From Natribaculum breve (GTDB taxonomy: Archaea > Halobacteriota > Halobacteria > Halobacteriales > Natrialbaceae), in NCBI RefSeq assembly GCF_023008585.1, contig NZ_CP095390.1:1674001-1738000 (forward strand): a stretch of 64,000 bases of DNA. The letters are read 5' to 3'. Below the pieces are notes generated by a model. The model worked only from the letters and a program-made list of their open reading frames with translations. It ran no database searches and was not told the DNA's origin. Made by a program: the position numbers and the translations under genes. Shown in pieces: positions 8,229 through 17,941 of the stretch (positions are counted from its first letter, which is position 1; every line of letters starts with the position of its first letter).

Positions 8229-9536
8229 ATGGCACAACAAGAAGTCCAGCAAGAGCTGTTCGTCGACCAGTACACGCTCGGTCTGGTCGGTCCGGACCAG
8301 GAGTGGGCAGGGACGGTCGCGGACGGCGGGACGATCGAGACGTACACGCCGCCGGCGTGCTGGGGGCCGATGATCACGCCGAAGTTCCGCGGCGGCCACG
8401 AGGTGACCCGGCCGATCCGCGTCGAGAACGCCGAGGTCGGCGACGCCGTCGCGCTCACGATCAGGGAGGTCGAGGTGACGAGTCTCGCGACGAGTACGGG
8501 CTCGATGACCGAACGGGAGGAGGCGTTCGGCGACGATCCGTTCGTCGATCACCGCTGTCCCGAGTGTGGCACGGAGTGGCCGGAGACGGTCGTGGAGGGA
8601 ACTGGCGAGGACGCGATCCGCTGTGCGGAGTGTGGCGCGAACGCCTCCTCCTTCGGCTTCGAGTACGGCTTCACCGTCGCCTTCGACGACGACCACACCG
8701 TCGGCGTAACGATGGACGAAGACGCAGCACACGAACTCGCCGAGGACGCCCACGAGGTGATGGACGTCCCCGAGAACTCCCGTCAACACCCCATCGTCCT
8801 CTACGAGCCCTCGGAGATGCCCGGGACGCTCGGACGACTCCGGCCGTTCATCGGGAACGTCGGCACGACGCCGCCCATCGAGATGCCGGACTCGCACAAC
8901 GCCGGCGACTTCGGCCAGTACCTCATCGGAGCCGACCACGACTGGGGCCTCGAGAGCGAGGAGGACCTCGGCCAGCGGACCGACGGCCACATGGACGTCT
9001 CCGAGGTACGGGCCGGGGCGACGCTGATCTGCCCGGTCAAGATCGACGGCGCGGGCGTCTACGTCGGCGACCTCCACGCGAACCAGGGCGACGGCGAACT
9101 CTCCTTGCACACGACCGACGTCAGCGGGACCGTTCGGATGGACGTCGAGGTCATCGAGGGGCTCGAACTCGACGGCCCGATCCTCCTGCCCAACGCCGAG
9201 GACCTGCCGTACATCAGCGAACCGTACAGCGACGACGAACTCGAGACGGGCCGCGACCTCGCCGCCAACCACGGCGTCGACCTCGTCGAGGAGATGGGGC
9301 CGATCCAGGTCGTCGGCTCCGGCGCGACGATCAACGACGCGACCCAGAACGCGTTCGACCGCGCCGGCGACCTCCTCGGGATGAGCGAGGGCGAAGTCCG
9401 GGCGCGGTGTACGTTCACCGGCGGGGTGCAGGTCGGCCGACTCCCGGGCGTCGTGCAACTCGACGTGCTCGCCCCGATGGACGTCCTCGAGGAACGGGGC
9501 ATCGCCCACCTCGTGCGCGACCAGTACGATCTGTAA
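8229..9536 (+). CDS. Acetamidase/formamidase family protein with zinc-ribbon insertion
   Basis: 435-aa member of the FmdA/AmdA amidase family, which hydrolyses small amides to ammonia. Family features include the N-terminal GPxITP-like WGPMITPKF, the RPFIGNVG segment, the metal-site region GDLHANQGDGE and the C-terminal SGATINDATQNAF. An unusual insertion at about residues 105-140 carries CPECG and CAECG pairs (Cys110/113 and 132/135), a zinc ribbon. It is a single gene bordered by repeats on the left. The substrate is not evident; a hydantoinase-like role is possible. Confidence 0.88.
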   Translation: MAQQEVQQELFVDQYTLGLVGPDQEWAGTVADGGTIETYTPPACWGPMITPKFRGGHEVTRPIRVENAEVGDAVALTIREVEVTSLATSTGSMTEREEAFGDDPFVDHRCPECGTEWPETVVEGTGEDAIRCAECGANASSFGFEYGFTVAFDDDHTVGVTMDEDAAHELAEDAHEVMDVPENSRQHPIVLYEPSEMPGTLGRLRPFIGNVGTTPPIEMPDSHNAGDFGQYLIGADHDWGLESEEDLGQRTDGHMDVSEVRAGATLICPVKIDGAGVYVGDLHANQGDGELSLHTTDVSGTVRMDVEVIEGLELDGPILLPNAEDLPYISEPYSDDELETGRDLAANHGVDLVEEMGPIQVVGSGATINDATQNAFDRAGDLLGMSEGEVRARCTFTGGVQVGRLPGVVQLDVLAPMDVLEERGIAHLVRDQYDL

Positions 9537-9565
9537 CACGTCTGTCGCGTCGCCTGCGTCCGCGG

Positions 9566-9823
9566 TCAGCCGCCCTGAACCGCGGGAACCACCGTCAGCG
9601 AGGCGTCCGCGGGACACGGCGTCTCGAGGGCTACGCGGTCGCCCTCGAGCGAGATCCTGACGCTCGGACGCAACTGATCGCCGTCGTAGAGGTGTCCCCT
9701 CGCCCGTGGGTAGGCGTCGACGAACGCCTCGATCGCGTCGGCGACGGTGTCGCCGTCGAACGCGAGCGTGACCGTCTTCTCGCCGGTCGCGCTCCGAAGC
9801 GGGCCGTAGACCGTGATCTCCAT
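9566..9823 (-). CDS. Ubiquitin-like small modifier / MoaD-family protein (85 aa)
   Basis: Beta-grasp protein opening MEITVYGPLRSATGEKTV and ending in a free diglycine (VVPAVQGG). That C-terminus is what an E1-like UbaA adenylates, either for sulfur transfer (molybdopterin or tRNA thiolation) or for protein conjugation (SAMPylation). The longer open frame upstream to 10096 was rejected because the fold starts at the ATG at 9823. It converges with the acetamidase-like gene. Which of the two roles applies cannot be decided here. Confidence 0.85.
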   Translation of the reverse strand: MEITVYGPLRSATGEKTVTLAFDGDTVADAIEAFVDAYPRARGHLYDGDQLRPSVRISLEGDRVALETPCPADASLTVVPAVQGG

Positions 9824-9952
9824 ACCTGTACCTGGCTCGGCACGATAGAAAACGTCTCGCCGACCGGTTCGTCGTTTCTCGTCGAACAGATTGTCCATCG
9901 ATGTGCATTCGCATGCATTATCGTGAAGCGCAGCGGTCACATCAGCCGGCGT

Positions 9953-10147
9953 ATGTGGAGTGGCAACACGAACGGCGACGAGCGGCCCGCCCAGAAGTAC
10001 TGTCTCGAGTGTGGCTGGTCCGTGAGTCCGGACGAAGACGACGCAGTCGAAGACGTCTCGAGGCGCGCTCTCGAGCACTTCGTGGAGACGGGCCACACGG
10101 TCGTGTCGGTCGACGCTCTCCCGCCTCCGTTACCCGATCGGTACTGA
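9953..10147 (+). CDS. Small zinc-finger-like protein (64 aa)
   Basis: Contains CLECGW followed 26 residues later by HFVETGH, a CCHH set consistent with one zinc site. Codon choice is normal for the genome. The ATG at 9953 follows an AT-poor segment, so the start is only probable. Its TGA stop is the first triplet of an R2 palindrome (TGATACTGCCGGAC). Function unknown. Confidence 0.65.
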   Translation: MWSGNTNGDERPAQKYCLECGWSVSPDEDDAVEDVSRRALEHFVETGHTVVSVDALPPPLPDRY

Positions 10148-10200
10148 TACTGCCGGACAACAGTCACCGAACACCCGATCGCGTCTCACGGCCCGTCGTC
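10145..10200. repeat. Dispersed palindrome R2, partial copy
   Basis: TGATACTGCCGGACAACAGT at 10145-10164, then a stretch ending in TCGCGTCTCACGGCC, match the element at 57886-57975 over about 45 bases. The right inverted terminus is not recognisable here, so this copy looks decayed or truncated. It lies between a small gene and the 3' end of purC. Confidence 0.6.
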
Positions 10201-10269
10201 GAACCGGGCGACCGGCGAGTCGGGTGCGGTCGCCCGCGAGCGGTTCGCAAAACCGCGAACTGCGTGTTG

Positions 10270-11331
10270 CTACAGCCCCCGGACCGACCCGATCGCACTC
10301 GACAGTGGCGGCGCGTCGAAGATCTCGCGACCGGTGTACGCGTTCGTCCCGGCACAGTACATGTCTCGAGCGGTCTCGACGACCGCCTCGTCGAGCGGTT
10401 CGGGATCGACCTCACACAGCGACTTCCAGTCGGCGACGTCTTTCGCTTTCGCCTCCGCTTTCGCGTCTTTCACCGCGTCGACCCACGCCGGCTGCGTGCG
10501 CTTGTGGTACTGTCTGAGCACCTCCTTCGACAGCTGCGTGCCCTCGTAGCTGAAGCGGTTCTCGTCGAAGGTCCCGACGACGTCCGCCACCCGGATCTCG
10601 CCGTTCGCGGGCTCCCGCTCACCGTCGGCGGCAACGGCTGCCCCGTCGTAGTAGAGACACTCGATCTTGCCGTCCTCGTGGACCAGCCCCGCCGCGTCGG
10701 CCTGCTCCGTGACGACGCGGTTGACCTCGCGGGCGACGTCCTCGAGGTCGTCGATCGACGCCTTCCCGGCGATGTAGTCGGCCTCCTCGCGGTCGAGGTA
10801 GCGGTCGCCCTCCTCGTACTTCGTGGAGAACTCGACGATCGGCTCCTCGAGGTCGACCGCCTCGTCGGGCCACTCGTCGAACGCGAGGCCGTGGTCGTCG
10901 GGTTCGGTCCGTCGCCGGAGACTCGAGCCGACGGGCACGCGGTTGCGAAAGACGATCTCGAGGGGGACGAGGTAGTTCTCGCCCGCGGCCTCGTGGTAGG
11001 CCTCGTAGTCGTAGTCTCGCCCCTCGTGGGGGAGGTCCGGCACCTGCGTCAGGTCGATCGCCATCTCCCGGGGCGGCCGGGTGGCGTCCTCGAGCGTGAC
11101 GACCTCGCCGTCCTCGACGACCCCCCGGTAGTGGGTCGGGACGCCCGCGTCCTCGAGCAGTTCGAAGTTGAACGCGCCCATGGTACAGAGACTCGCGCCC
11201 TTGTCGGGAATCTGGTCGGGCATCTTGCCCCAGTCGAACACCGAGTAGTCGTCGGTGAAGACGAACGATCCCTGGCCCAGCGAGTCCGCCGTCGCCGCCT
11301 CCTCGATGCGGAACTCTTTGACACTCGTCAT
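10270..11331 (-). CDS. purC: Phosphoribosylaminoimidazole-succinocarboxamide synthase PurC
   Basis: 353-aa SAICAR synthase joining CAIR with aspartate in purine synthesis. Recognisable blocks are the N-terminal [17 protein letters not shown], the [19 protein letters not shown] segment and the central [17 protein letters not shown]. Length fits the long haloarchaeal form, larger than the bacterial 240-aa enzyme. ATG at 11331 preferred over GTG at 11340. It stands alone, separate from purS-purQ 7 kb away. Confidence 0.95.
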   Translation of the reverse strand: MTSVKEFRIEEAATADSLGQGSFVFTDDYSVFDWGKMPDQIPDKGASLCTMGAFNFELLEDAGVPTHYRGVVEDGEVVTLEDATRPPREMAIDLTQVPDLPHEGRDYDYEAYHEAAGENYLVPLEIVFRNRVPVGSSLRRRTEPDDHGLAFDEWPDEAVDLEEPIVEFSTKYEEGDRYLDREEADYIAGKASIDDLEDVAREVNRVVTEQADAAGLVHEDGKIECLYYDGAAVAADGEREPANGEIRVADVVGTFDENRFSYEGTQLSKEVLRQYHKRTQPAWVDAVKDAKAEAKAKDVADWKSLCEVDPEPLDEAVVETARDMYCAGTNAYTGREIFDAPPLSSAIGSVRGL

Positions 11332-11515
11332 GCGAGACACCTCCGGCCGGCAGCGCCGCCGCGGTTCATACTCGCACTGCTGGTGCGTGGTGCCAAGAAG
11401 GTTTCAGTATTCGTCGAGCGTTCGCAGCCGTCTACGGCCTTGACTCGTACTACTGGACACCGGTCGGGGAACTGACCCATTACGTTTTTGCTCCTCTGAT
11501 GGGTTCGTATGCACG

Positions 11516-12889
11516 ATGGACCAACCGGTGACGGAAGGGGACCTCGAGTTCGAACACGTCCCCGAGACCGACCAGTCGTTCGAGAACGCCCTCGAGAAGG
11601 CTCGAGACGGCGATCGACTCACCGTCGACGACGGAATCGAACTGCTGACGACGGGGACCGACGTCGAGGGGATCGACCGGACGCGCAAAGAGCGGGTGCT
11701 CGAGGCGGCAGACCAGCGCCGGCGGGAGGTCGTCGGCGAGGAGGTCACGTTCGTCGCGAACCTGAACAACAACGTCACGACGGCGTGTAACGTGGGCTGT
11801 CTGTTCTGTAACTTCAAAGACGCAGCCCACACGTTCGAGAGCGACTACGACGGCGAGACCGCCGGCTTCACGAAGACGCCGGCCGAATCCCGCGAGATCG
11901 TCCGCGACGCCGTCTCCCGGGGCATCTACGAGGTCACGTCCGTCTCCGGACTGCACCCGGCGCTGGCCCTCGACGACGAGCACCGCGAGATACTCGAGTC
12001 CCACCCGAACCCGAAGGAGATCAACTACGTCCCGCCCGAGGCCTACGAGACCGACCCCGGAACCTACGTCGAGCAGATCGACGCGATGAGCGTCGACGGC
12101 GTCCACGTCCACTCGATGACCCCCGAGGAGATCGACCACGCCCGCCGCGGCACCGACTGGAGCTACGAGGAGGTCTACCGCCGCCTGCGTGATGCCGGAC
12201 TCGACACCGTCCCCGGCACCGCCGCGGAGATCCTCGTCGACGAGGTCCGCGACGTCATCTGTCCCGGCAAGATCGACACGGGCGAGTGGCTCGAGGCGAT
12301 GGAGGCCGCCGCCGCCGTCGGCCTCGACGCGACCGCGACGATCATGTACGGCCACGTCGAGAACGAGGCCCACCGCGTCCGTCACCTGAAACGGGTTCGC
12401 GACCTCCAGGAGCGCGTCGACGGCGCGATCACGGAGTTCGTCCCCCTCTCCTTTATCCACCAGAACACCCCGCTTTTCGAACACGACGTCGTCTCCGGCG
12501 GCGCGTCCCGCGACGAGGACGAACTCATGATCGCCGTCTCGAGGCTCTTCCTCGACAATATCGACCACGTCCAGTCCTCGTGGGTGAAGTACGGCGACGA
12601 GGGCGGACTGAAGATGCTCTCGTGTGGGGCAGACGACTTCATGGGGACGATCCTCTCCGAGGAGATCACGAAACGCGCCGGCGGCGAGTACGGCGAGTTC
12701 CGGTCGTTCGCCGACTACGTCGAGCTGATCACCTCGATCGGCCGGATTCCGGTCGAGCGCTCGACCGACTACGAGACGCGACGGGTGATCGATCCCGACG
12801 ACCCGCCGTTTGGCCCACAGCTCGGTCCGAAAGCCGACGGCACGCCGCTGCTCGCTCCCGACGAGCGGCCGCTCCCGGCCGACGACTGA
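11516..12889 (+). CDS. cofH: FO synthase subunit CofH (radical SAM)
   Basis: 457-aa radical SAM protein. The cluster motif CNVGCLFC has cysteines at residues 91, 95 and 98. CofH couples tyrosine to 5-amino-6-ribitylaminouracil; CofG then forms the deazaflavin FO, the chromophore of coenzyme F420. An N-terminal helical extension and the C-terminal SxxG barrel end (YVELITSIGRIPVERSTDY) fit CofH. cofG lies 2.6 kb away on the other strand and cofC at 17.2 kb. ATG 11516 is preceded by a T-rich TATA-like stretch. Confidence 0.94.
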   Translation: MDQPVTEGDLEFEHVPETDQSFENALEKARDGDRLTVDDGIELLTTGTDVEGIDRTRKERVLEAADQRRREVVGEEVTFVANLNNNVTTACNVGCLFCNFKDAAHTFESDYDGETAGFTKTPAESREIVRDAVSRGIYEVTSVSGLHPALALDDEHREILESHPNPKEINYVPPEAYETDPGTYVEQIDAMSVDGVHVHSMTPEEIDHARRGTDWSYEEVYRRLRDAGLDTVPGTAAEILVDEVRDVICPGKIDTGEWLEAMEAAAAVGLDATATIMYGHVENEAHRVRHLKRVRDLQERVDGAITEFVPLSFIHQNTPLFEHDVVSGGASRDEDELMIAVSRLFLDNIDHVQSSWVKYGDEGGLKMLSCGADDFMGTILSEEITKRAGGEYGEFRSFADYVELITSIGRIPVERSTDYETRRVIDPDDPPFGPQLGPKADGTPLLAPDERPLPADD

Positions 12890-12925
12890 CCGAGATTTTT
12901 CACCTCGTCGCTCGTCGATCCACGT

Positions 12926-13198
12926 ATGAACCACCTCGTTCCAGCCGCCGAGGATCGCTGGCAACTCCCGAACCACGCCCACCTCGTGGTCTACGAACGT
13001 GACGACCGCGGGCTGCTCACGATCTACGACTGCGCTGCAGCCCAGAAGCCGCCGTCTGCCCAGCTGCTCGGCGACCTCGAGTCCGTCGACGCTCGCGCGG
13101 AGATCGACCGAACGCCGACGGGCCGCGTCGTCAGGATGCGCGAGCCGTCGATACTCGAGCGAGTCGGCCCGGATCGATTTCGGATCGTTCGCGAGTGA
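12926..13198 (+). CDS. Conserved haloarchaeal protein of unknown function (90 aa)
   Basis: Small mixed alpha/beta protein starting MNHLVPAAEDRWQLPNHAHL; no catalytic motif or membrane segment. It follows cofH by 36 bp on the same strand and may share its transcript. I do not recognise the family. Codon use is normal, so it is probably a real gene. Confidence 0.65.
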   Translation: MNHLVPAAEDRWQLPNHAHLVVYERDDRGLLTIYDCAAAQKPPSAQLLGDLESVDARAEIDRTPTGRVVRMREPSILERVGPDRFRIVRE

Positions 13199-13370
13199 GC
13201 CGCGTCGACTACCCGCCACTCCCGTCGGCGGCAGCCCGACTCGAGATGTTTCATACACTGAAACACCATTCGGGGAGTGGTACGTGTCCCAGTATTTATT
13301 ACATCTATGCTCGCAGGTAGAAATAGAACCTATTATATAGTGTAATTTGAAAAGTCGATGACGTTGTGAT

Positions 13371-14336
13371 ATGAGCTCAACACTTGCCACCCTGCGGAAC
13401 CTGCTGGGGGCCGTCGCGAAGTCGTACGTGACGGTCGTCATCGTCGCCCTCCTCGTCGGTGCCAGCATGGCACCGGTCGTCTGGGGGATGACGAGCAGCC
13501 CAGACGGAACAGTTGCGGTAATCGAAGTCGATTCGTCACTCACCGAATCGTCCGCCGAGCGGATCACGGACGACCTGCGCGAGGCGCGACAGAACGACTC
13601 GATCGACGCGGTCGTACTGGAGGTCGACAGCCCCGGTGGTGGCGTCAGCGCGAGCGAGGAACTCTACCTCGCGGCCGAACGCACCGCCGAGGAGATGCCC
13701 GTCGTCACGAGCGTCGAGTCGACGGCGGCCTCGGGCGCCTACTACATGATCGCGCCGAGTGACGAGATCTACGTCAAGCCCGGCTCGATCGTCGGGAGCA
13801 TCGGCGTGCGAGCGACGTACCTCGACGTGCCGCCGACTGACCAGGAGATCACGACCGGACCCGACAAGAACGGCGGCGGCACCGAAGACGAGTACGAGGC
13901 ACAGGTCGAGATGATGCGCCAGGCGTTCGTCGGGACCGTCACCGAACACCGCGGCGACGAGTTGACGCTCTCGGAGACGGAACTCTCGTACGCGAAAGTC
14001 TACACCGGCGTCGAGAGCGTCGAGAACGGGCTCGCAGACGACGTCGGCGACACCGAGGTCGCGATCGGGACGGCCGCAGACGAGGCCGGCCTCGAGGACT
14101 ACGACGTCGTCGAGATGGAGAGCGAACCGCTCTCCGGTCTCTCGTTGACCATCGGCGGTGAGAGCGGCGACCGGCCGGACGCGTCCGCCGTTCACCCGCA
14201 GACCTTCGGCCAGTACGGCGCCGTCAACACGCCCACCTTCCTCGCGCTGTGGGGATCGGTCGACGGCGAACGAGTCGTCGCCGCAACCGAACTCGAGCGT
14301 TCCGTGGCCAACGAGACCGGGGGTGATCGCCCGTGA
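13371..14336 (+). CDS. Membrane-anchored S49 (SppA-type) serine peptidase
   Basis: 321 aa with an N-terminal transmembrane segment (about residues 18-40), then a ClpP-like S49 domain outside the membrane. The nucleophile is Ser121 in AASGAYYM; Lys166 in TTGPDKNGG is placed as the general base of the Ser/Lys dyad. The family degrades cleaved signal peptides or other membrane-released peptides. An AT-rich promoter region precedes the ATG. The stop overlaps the GTG of the next gene by four bases, so the two are translationally coupled. Confidence 0.9.
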   Translation: MSSTLATLRNLLGAVAKSYVTVVIVALLVGASMAPVVWGMTSSPDGTVAVIEVDSSLTESSAERITDDLREARQNDSIDAVVLEVDSPGGGVSASEELYLAAERTAEEMPVVTSVESTAASGAYYMIAPSDEIYVKPGSIVGSIGVRATYLDVPPTDQEITTGPDKNGGGTEDEYEAQVEMMRQAFVGTVTEHRGDELTLSETELSYAKVYTGVESVENGLADDVGDTEVAIGTAADEAGLEDYDVVEMESEPLSGLSLTIGGESGDRPDASAVHPQTFGQYGAVNTPTFLALWGSVDGERVVAATELERSVANETGGDRP

Positions 14337-15331
14337 GCGTTCGCTCTCGGTTCGTCGTCTTCGTCGCCGTCGTGCTCGTCACCGTCGCCGGCGTCGGCGT
14401 GGCCGGACTCGTCACCGAGCAAGGTGCGACGGAACGACCGACGGTGGATCAACAGCAGTTCCAGCCGAGCGCGATCGACGCGCCGACGGTCGACCGTGGC
14501 GGTTCGATCACCTACGACGGCGACGGCGAGTCCAAGACCGTCGTGATCGACGTCGCCCACTCGAACGACGTCTCCGAGGAAGACCTCGAACCAGTCGTCT
14601 CCGCGCTGACCGCGAGCGGTCACACCGTCCAGTACCACGAGTCGTCGGAAGACTTCGACAGCGAACCCGCCGCACGGCTCAACGAGACGCTGCGCGGTGC
14701 CGACGCGTTGATCGTCGTCGAACCCGGAGCGCGCTACTCCGCCGAGGAAGCCGCTGGCGTGAGCGCGTTCGCCGACGCCGGCGGGCGCGTGCTGTTCGCT
14801 GCCGGTCCCGACTCCGGTGGCGTCGGTGGATTGCTCGGATTACTCGGCGGCTCCGCACCGTCCGACGGCGAGTTCGCTTCCGTCACCTCGCCCGTCGGTA
14901 TCGCCTACGACACCGGCTACCTCTACAACATGGAGGAGTACGAGGACAACTTCCAGTCGATCTACGCGACCCCGTCGAGCGACTCCGAGTTGACCGACGG
15001 CGTCGATCGCGTCGTCTTCGATAGTCCGACCCCGGTCGTCGCAGACGGCCAGACGCTGCTCACGACGCTCGAGGGAACGGAACACTCCGAAACCCGGGAG
15101 GCAGGCGAGTACGGCGTCGTCGCACGGAGCGGGAACGCGATCGCAGTCGGCGATCCCGGCTTCATGTCCAGCCAGAACTACAACCGCGCGGACAACGACG
15201 TCCTGCTCGGGAACGTCCTCGAGTTCCTCGTGACCGGCGAGAAAGAAGCCGGCGTCCCAGAGGAGCCGAGCACCGAGAGAGACACCGCCCCGCAGTCGGG
15301 ATCGAGCGAACCTCGCGTGCCGGGCGAATAG
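14333..15331 (+). CDS. Membrane-anchored DUF4350/GATase1-like protein
   Basis: 332 aa, GTG start overlapping the peptidase stop. An N-terminal membrane segment (about residues 7-27) is followed by a Rossmann-like domain (KTVVIDVAHSNDVSEEDLEP, ADALIVVEPGARYSAEEAAGV, GGRVLFAAGPDSGG) resembling the DUF4350 or class I amidotransferase-like fold, without a catalytic Cys. Such domains often bind ligands or scaffold membrane complexes. The coupling suggests it partners the S49 peptidase; that is inference. Confidence 0.75.
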   Translation: MSVRSRFVVFVAVVLVTVAGVGVAGLVTEQGATERPTVDQQQFQPSAIDAPTVDRGGSITYDGDGESKTVVIDVAHSNDVSEEDLEPVVSALTASGHTVQYHESSEDFDSEPAARLNETLRGADALIVVEPGARYSAEEAAGVSAFADAGGRVLFAAGPDSGGVGGLLGLLGGSAPSDGEFASVTSPVGIAYDTGYLYNMEEYEDNFQSIYATPSSDSELTDGVDRVVFDSPTPVVADGQTLLTTLEGTEHSETREAGEYGVVARSGNAIAVGDPGFMSSQNYNRADNDVLLGNVLEFLVTGEKEAGVPEEPSTERDTAPQSGSSEPRVPGE

Positions 15332-15388
15332 ACCGACGGATCGACCGACCCTTTTTCGACGACTCGAGCGCACAGCCGTCGTTCCGTC

Positions 15389-15457
15389 GGCTGTGACCGT
15401 GTGCCGACGAACCCGCGGCCTGTCGTGCAGGTGCGTCGGCACTGACTCACGTCCGCC
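15389..15457. repeat. Dispersed palindrome R3, copy 1
   Basis: Palindromic intergenic element starting GGCTGTGACCGTGTGCCG and containing GTGCGTCGGC; it aligns with 22916-22983 over its whole length. Arms GCCGACGAACCCGC and GCAGGTGCGTCGGC can pair. It lies between two convergent genes next to the cofG stop, so it could also act as a terminator. Confidence 0.6.
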
Positions 15458-15461
15458 GGCA

Positions 15462-16604
15462 TCAGGGCTCGCCGCTCTCGAGGACGTTCCGGTACCGCCT
15501 CCCAGCCTCGTCGTCGGCCGCGAGCGCCTCGTGGATCCGTGGCGAGAGCCACTCGCGGTCGGCGTCTGCCGGACGGCCGTCGAACCCGTCCGTTCGCAAC
15601 GCTGGCGGCAGGAACCGCTCGTAGACGGGCAGTCGTTCGCGAAGCGCCACGCCCGCGTCGTCGGCGATCGACTCGAGTTCTCGCAGGGCGGGCCAGGCGT
15701 AGTCGGGGTTGACGTGATCGTCGGTGACGGGCGAGACGCCGCCGAGGTCGTCGATTCCACAGTCGACGAGGTCGCGGGCGGGTGCGAGATTCGGCGGCAC
15801 CTGCACCGATACCTCCTCGGGGAGGGCGTGGCGGGCCATCGCCGTCACCCGACGCATCGTCTCGAGGTCGGGCGTCCCGCCGCGCCAGCGGTCGTTGTCC
15901 ACGACGGGCTGGACGATCACCTCCTGGACGTGGTCGTATCGGTCGTGTAACTCGCGAATCGCGAGCAGGCTCTCCGCCCGATCGCGCCAGGACTCGCCGA
16001 TCCCGACGAGGATGCCGGTCGTGAACGCGACGCCGAGTTCGCCCGCGTTCCGGATCGTCCGCAGCCGCTGGCCCGGTTCCTTGCGGCGTGGGCCCGCGTG
16101 TGCGTCAACCTCGGCGGTCGTCTCGAGCATCACGCCCATGCTGGCGTTGACGTCCGCGACCGCCGCCATCTCCTCGCGCGTCTGGTCGCCGGGATTGGCG
16201 TGCGGGAGCAAGCCCTCCTCCAGGGCGACCTCGCAGGCCTCCCGCAGGTAGGTGTGGATCGAGTCGTGGCCCCACTCCTCGAGCTGGTCGTAGATCGCGG
16301 TGTAGCGGTCGTCGGGGTCGTCGCCGAACGTGAAAAGCGCCTCCGTACAGCCCGCGTCGGCCCCCCGCCGACAGATCTCCCGGACCTCCTCGAGGCCGAG
16401 CAGCGACGCCTCGCCCGGCGGGTCGAAGTAGGTGCAGTACGTGCAGGTGTAGCGACACGCCGTCGTCAGCGGGACGAAGACGTTCCGGGAAAACGATAGC
16501 TCCGGGGCGGCGGTGACGTCGGCCGGCGTGACCTCGAGCAGTCGCTCGCGGTCCTCGTCTTCGATCGTCACGTCGACGCCGTACTCGGCTGCCCCGGGAA
16601 TCAT
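15462..16604 (-). CDS. cofG: FO synthase subunit CofG (radical SAM)
   Basis: 380-aa radical SAM enzyme that completes FO formation from the CofH product. The cluster motif is CRYTCTYC (Cys50, 54, 57). The downstream segments GVMLETTAEVDAHAGPRRK and TTGILVGIGESWRDR are typical of CofG. ATG at 16604 gives the family length; the longer upstream frame was rejected. It converges with the DUF4350-like gene. Confidence 0.95.
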   Translation of the reverse strand: MIPGAAEYGVDVTIEDEDRERLLEVTPADVTAAPELSFSRNVFVPLTTACRYTCTYCTYFDPPGEASLLGLEEVREICRRGADAGCTEALFTFGDDPDDRYTAIYDQLEEWGHDSIHTYLREACEVALEEGLLPHANPGDQTREEMAAVADVNASMGVMLETTAEVDAHAGPRRKEPGQRLRTIRNAGELGVAFTTGILVGIGESWRDRAESLLAIRELHDRYDHVQEVIVQPVVDNDRWRGGTPDLETMRRVTAMARHALPEEVSVQVPPNLAPARDLVDCGIDDLGGVSPVTDDHVNPDYAWPALRELESIADDAGVALRERLPVYERFLPPALRTDGFDGRPADADREWLSPRIHEALAADDEAGRRYRNVLESGEP

Positions 16605-16725
16605 CACGTCGGAGTGTCGTCGCCTCGAGTATAAGCCTTCACTTCGAGCGTGCGCGCCAGTGTGTGCTACGATATTTGGAGTGAGAAAATTCGATAATCG
16701 TAGTAAACTCGGTTTCCGCGATCCG

Positions 16726-17163
16726 CTACTGAAACGTCGATATCCAGTGGCCGACGAAGGCACCGATCGTGCCGACCACCGCGCCGAACGCGATCGCCAG
16801 TGGGTAGCCGACCACGAGCAGGAAGTACGACCCGGTCACGATCCACTCGAGAGCCATCGTGTCCGAAAACGCCGCCATCGTGAACAGAAGCGAGAGCGGC
16901 GCGAGGACGGCGATCGGGATCGCACCCGCGAGCGCGCCGGCAGTCAGGCTATCGCGGCGACTGCCGACGGAGAGGTAGCCGGCGATGGCTCCACCGATCA
17001 GCTGGCCCCAGCCGACCGAGTAGCTGTCCGTGAAGATTCCGGTCAGGTTGTATTCGACGATGTTGACGAGAGCACCGACGAGTACGCCCCAGAGCAGGGC
17101 ATCCGAAATCGTTCTCCCCGCTACCGATCTGGCCGGCCGTGTCGAATTCTGGTTGGAGGGCAT
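16726..17163 (-). CDS. Four-helix membrane protein (DUF5518-like)
   Basis: 145 aa with four hydrophobic segments (starting about residues 22, 52, 76 and 110) rich in Gly and Ala. The small-residue helices (GVLVGALVNIV, LIGGAIAGYLSVG, AGALAGAIPIAV, AFGAVVGTIGAFVG) recall the haloarchaeal DUF5518 proteins. It lies between cofG and cofC on the same strand. No functional motif; a role in F420 synthesis is not supported by sequence. Confidence 0.7.
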   Translation of the reverse strand: MPSNQNSTRPARSVAGRTISDALLWGVLVGALVNIVEYNLTGIFTDSYSVGWGQLIGGAIAGYLSVGSRRDSLTAGALAGAIPIAVLAPLSLLFTMAAFSDTMALEWIVTGSYFLLVVGYPLAIAFGAVVGTIGAFVGHWISTFQ

Positions 17164-17217
17164 CAACGTGTAACGCTCTCGTCAGAACTCGAGAATAAAC
17201 TTTCGGTGACACGTCGC

Positions 17218-17850
17218 TCACGTCGACCCGCCGTCACTCGAGTCGCGTCCGACCGTCACCCGGCCGTCGGTCGTCTCGAGTGCGAACCCGACCCCCTCCA
17301 GGAACGCCCGCGAGCGCTCGCCGCCGTGGAGGAGGACCTCGACTAGATCCGCGGGTTCGTCGACGTCGGTCGAGAGTCGAAACGAGTCGACTGTCGCGAG
17401 GTCGGCGTCGATCTCGCGGGCGACCGCGCGGTGGTCGAGATACGAGGTGCCGTGGTAGTCGACGCGGAAGTCGTCGTGGCGAGCGACGAACGCGTTCGTC
17501 CCGCCGCCTCGACCCGGCGCGAGCACGACGTCGCCGGACGTCGCGAACAGTCGCTCGACGGCGTCGGGGGTCGCCAGCGCGAGATCAGCCATCACGACCG
17601 ACACGACCTCGGGCGTCGACGCCAGGACGGCATTGACCGCGTCGGTCAGCGGTCGGTCGTCGACGGTGACGCGAGCGTCGACGTCGACGGGTCCCGTCGC
17701 GAGGACCGTCGGCTCGCGGCCAGTCTCGCGGATCGACTCGAGGACGTCGCCGAGCATCGCTCGAGCGAACGACGCTCGCTCGGGTGCGTCCAGAACGGGA
17801 GCGAGACGCGTCTTCGGCGAGTCGACGGCGAACGGGACGACGACGTGCAT
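17218..17850 (-). CDS. cofC: 2-phospho-L-lactate guanylyltransferase CofC
   Basis: 210-aa nucleotidyltransferase that activates 2-phospholactate (or phosphoenolpyruvate) with GTP before transfer to FO. It starts [20 protein letters not shown] with the K and R of the nucleotide-binding loop, then [11 protein letters not shown] for the metal-binding acidic residue, and [13 protein letters not shown]. It follows cetZ by 91 bp on the same strand and may be read through from it. Confidence 0.94.
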   Translation of the reverse strand: MHVVVPFAVDSPKTRLAPVLDAPERASFARAMLGDVLESIRETGREPTVLATGPVDVDARVTVDDRPLTDAVNAVLASTPEVVSVVMADLALATPDAVERLFATSGDVVLAPGRGGGTNAFVARHDDFRVDYHGTSYLDHRAVAREIDADLATVDSFRLSTDVDEPADLVEVLLHGGERSRAFLEGVGFALETTDGRVTVGRDSSDGGST

Positions 17851-17941
17851 CTGGTGGTGGTTACAAACAGGAGATCAAAAGCGCGTCGGAGATGCGACTG
17901 CGTGGCCGAACGCACGAGAGGAGAGGGATCGGAAGAGCCGC

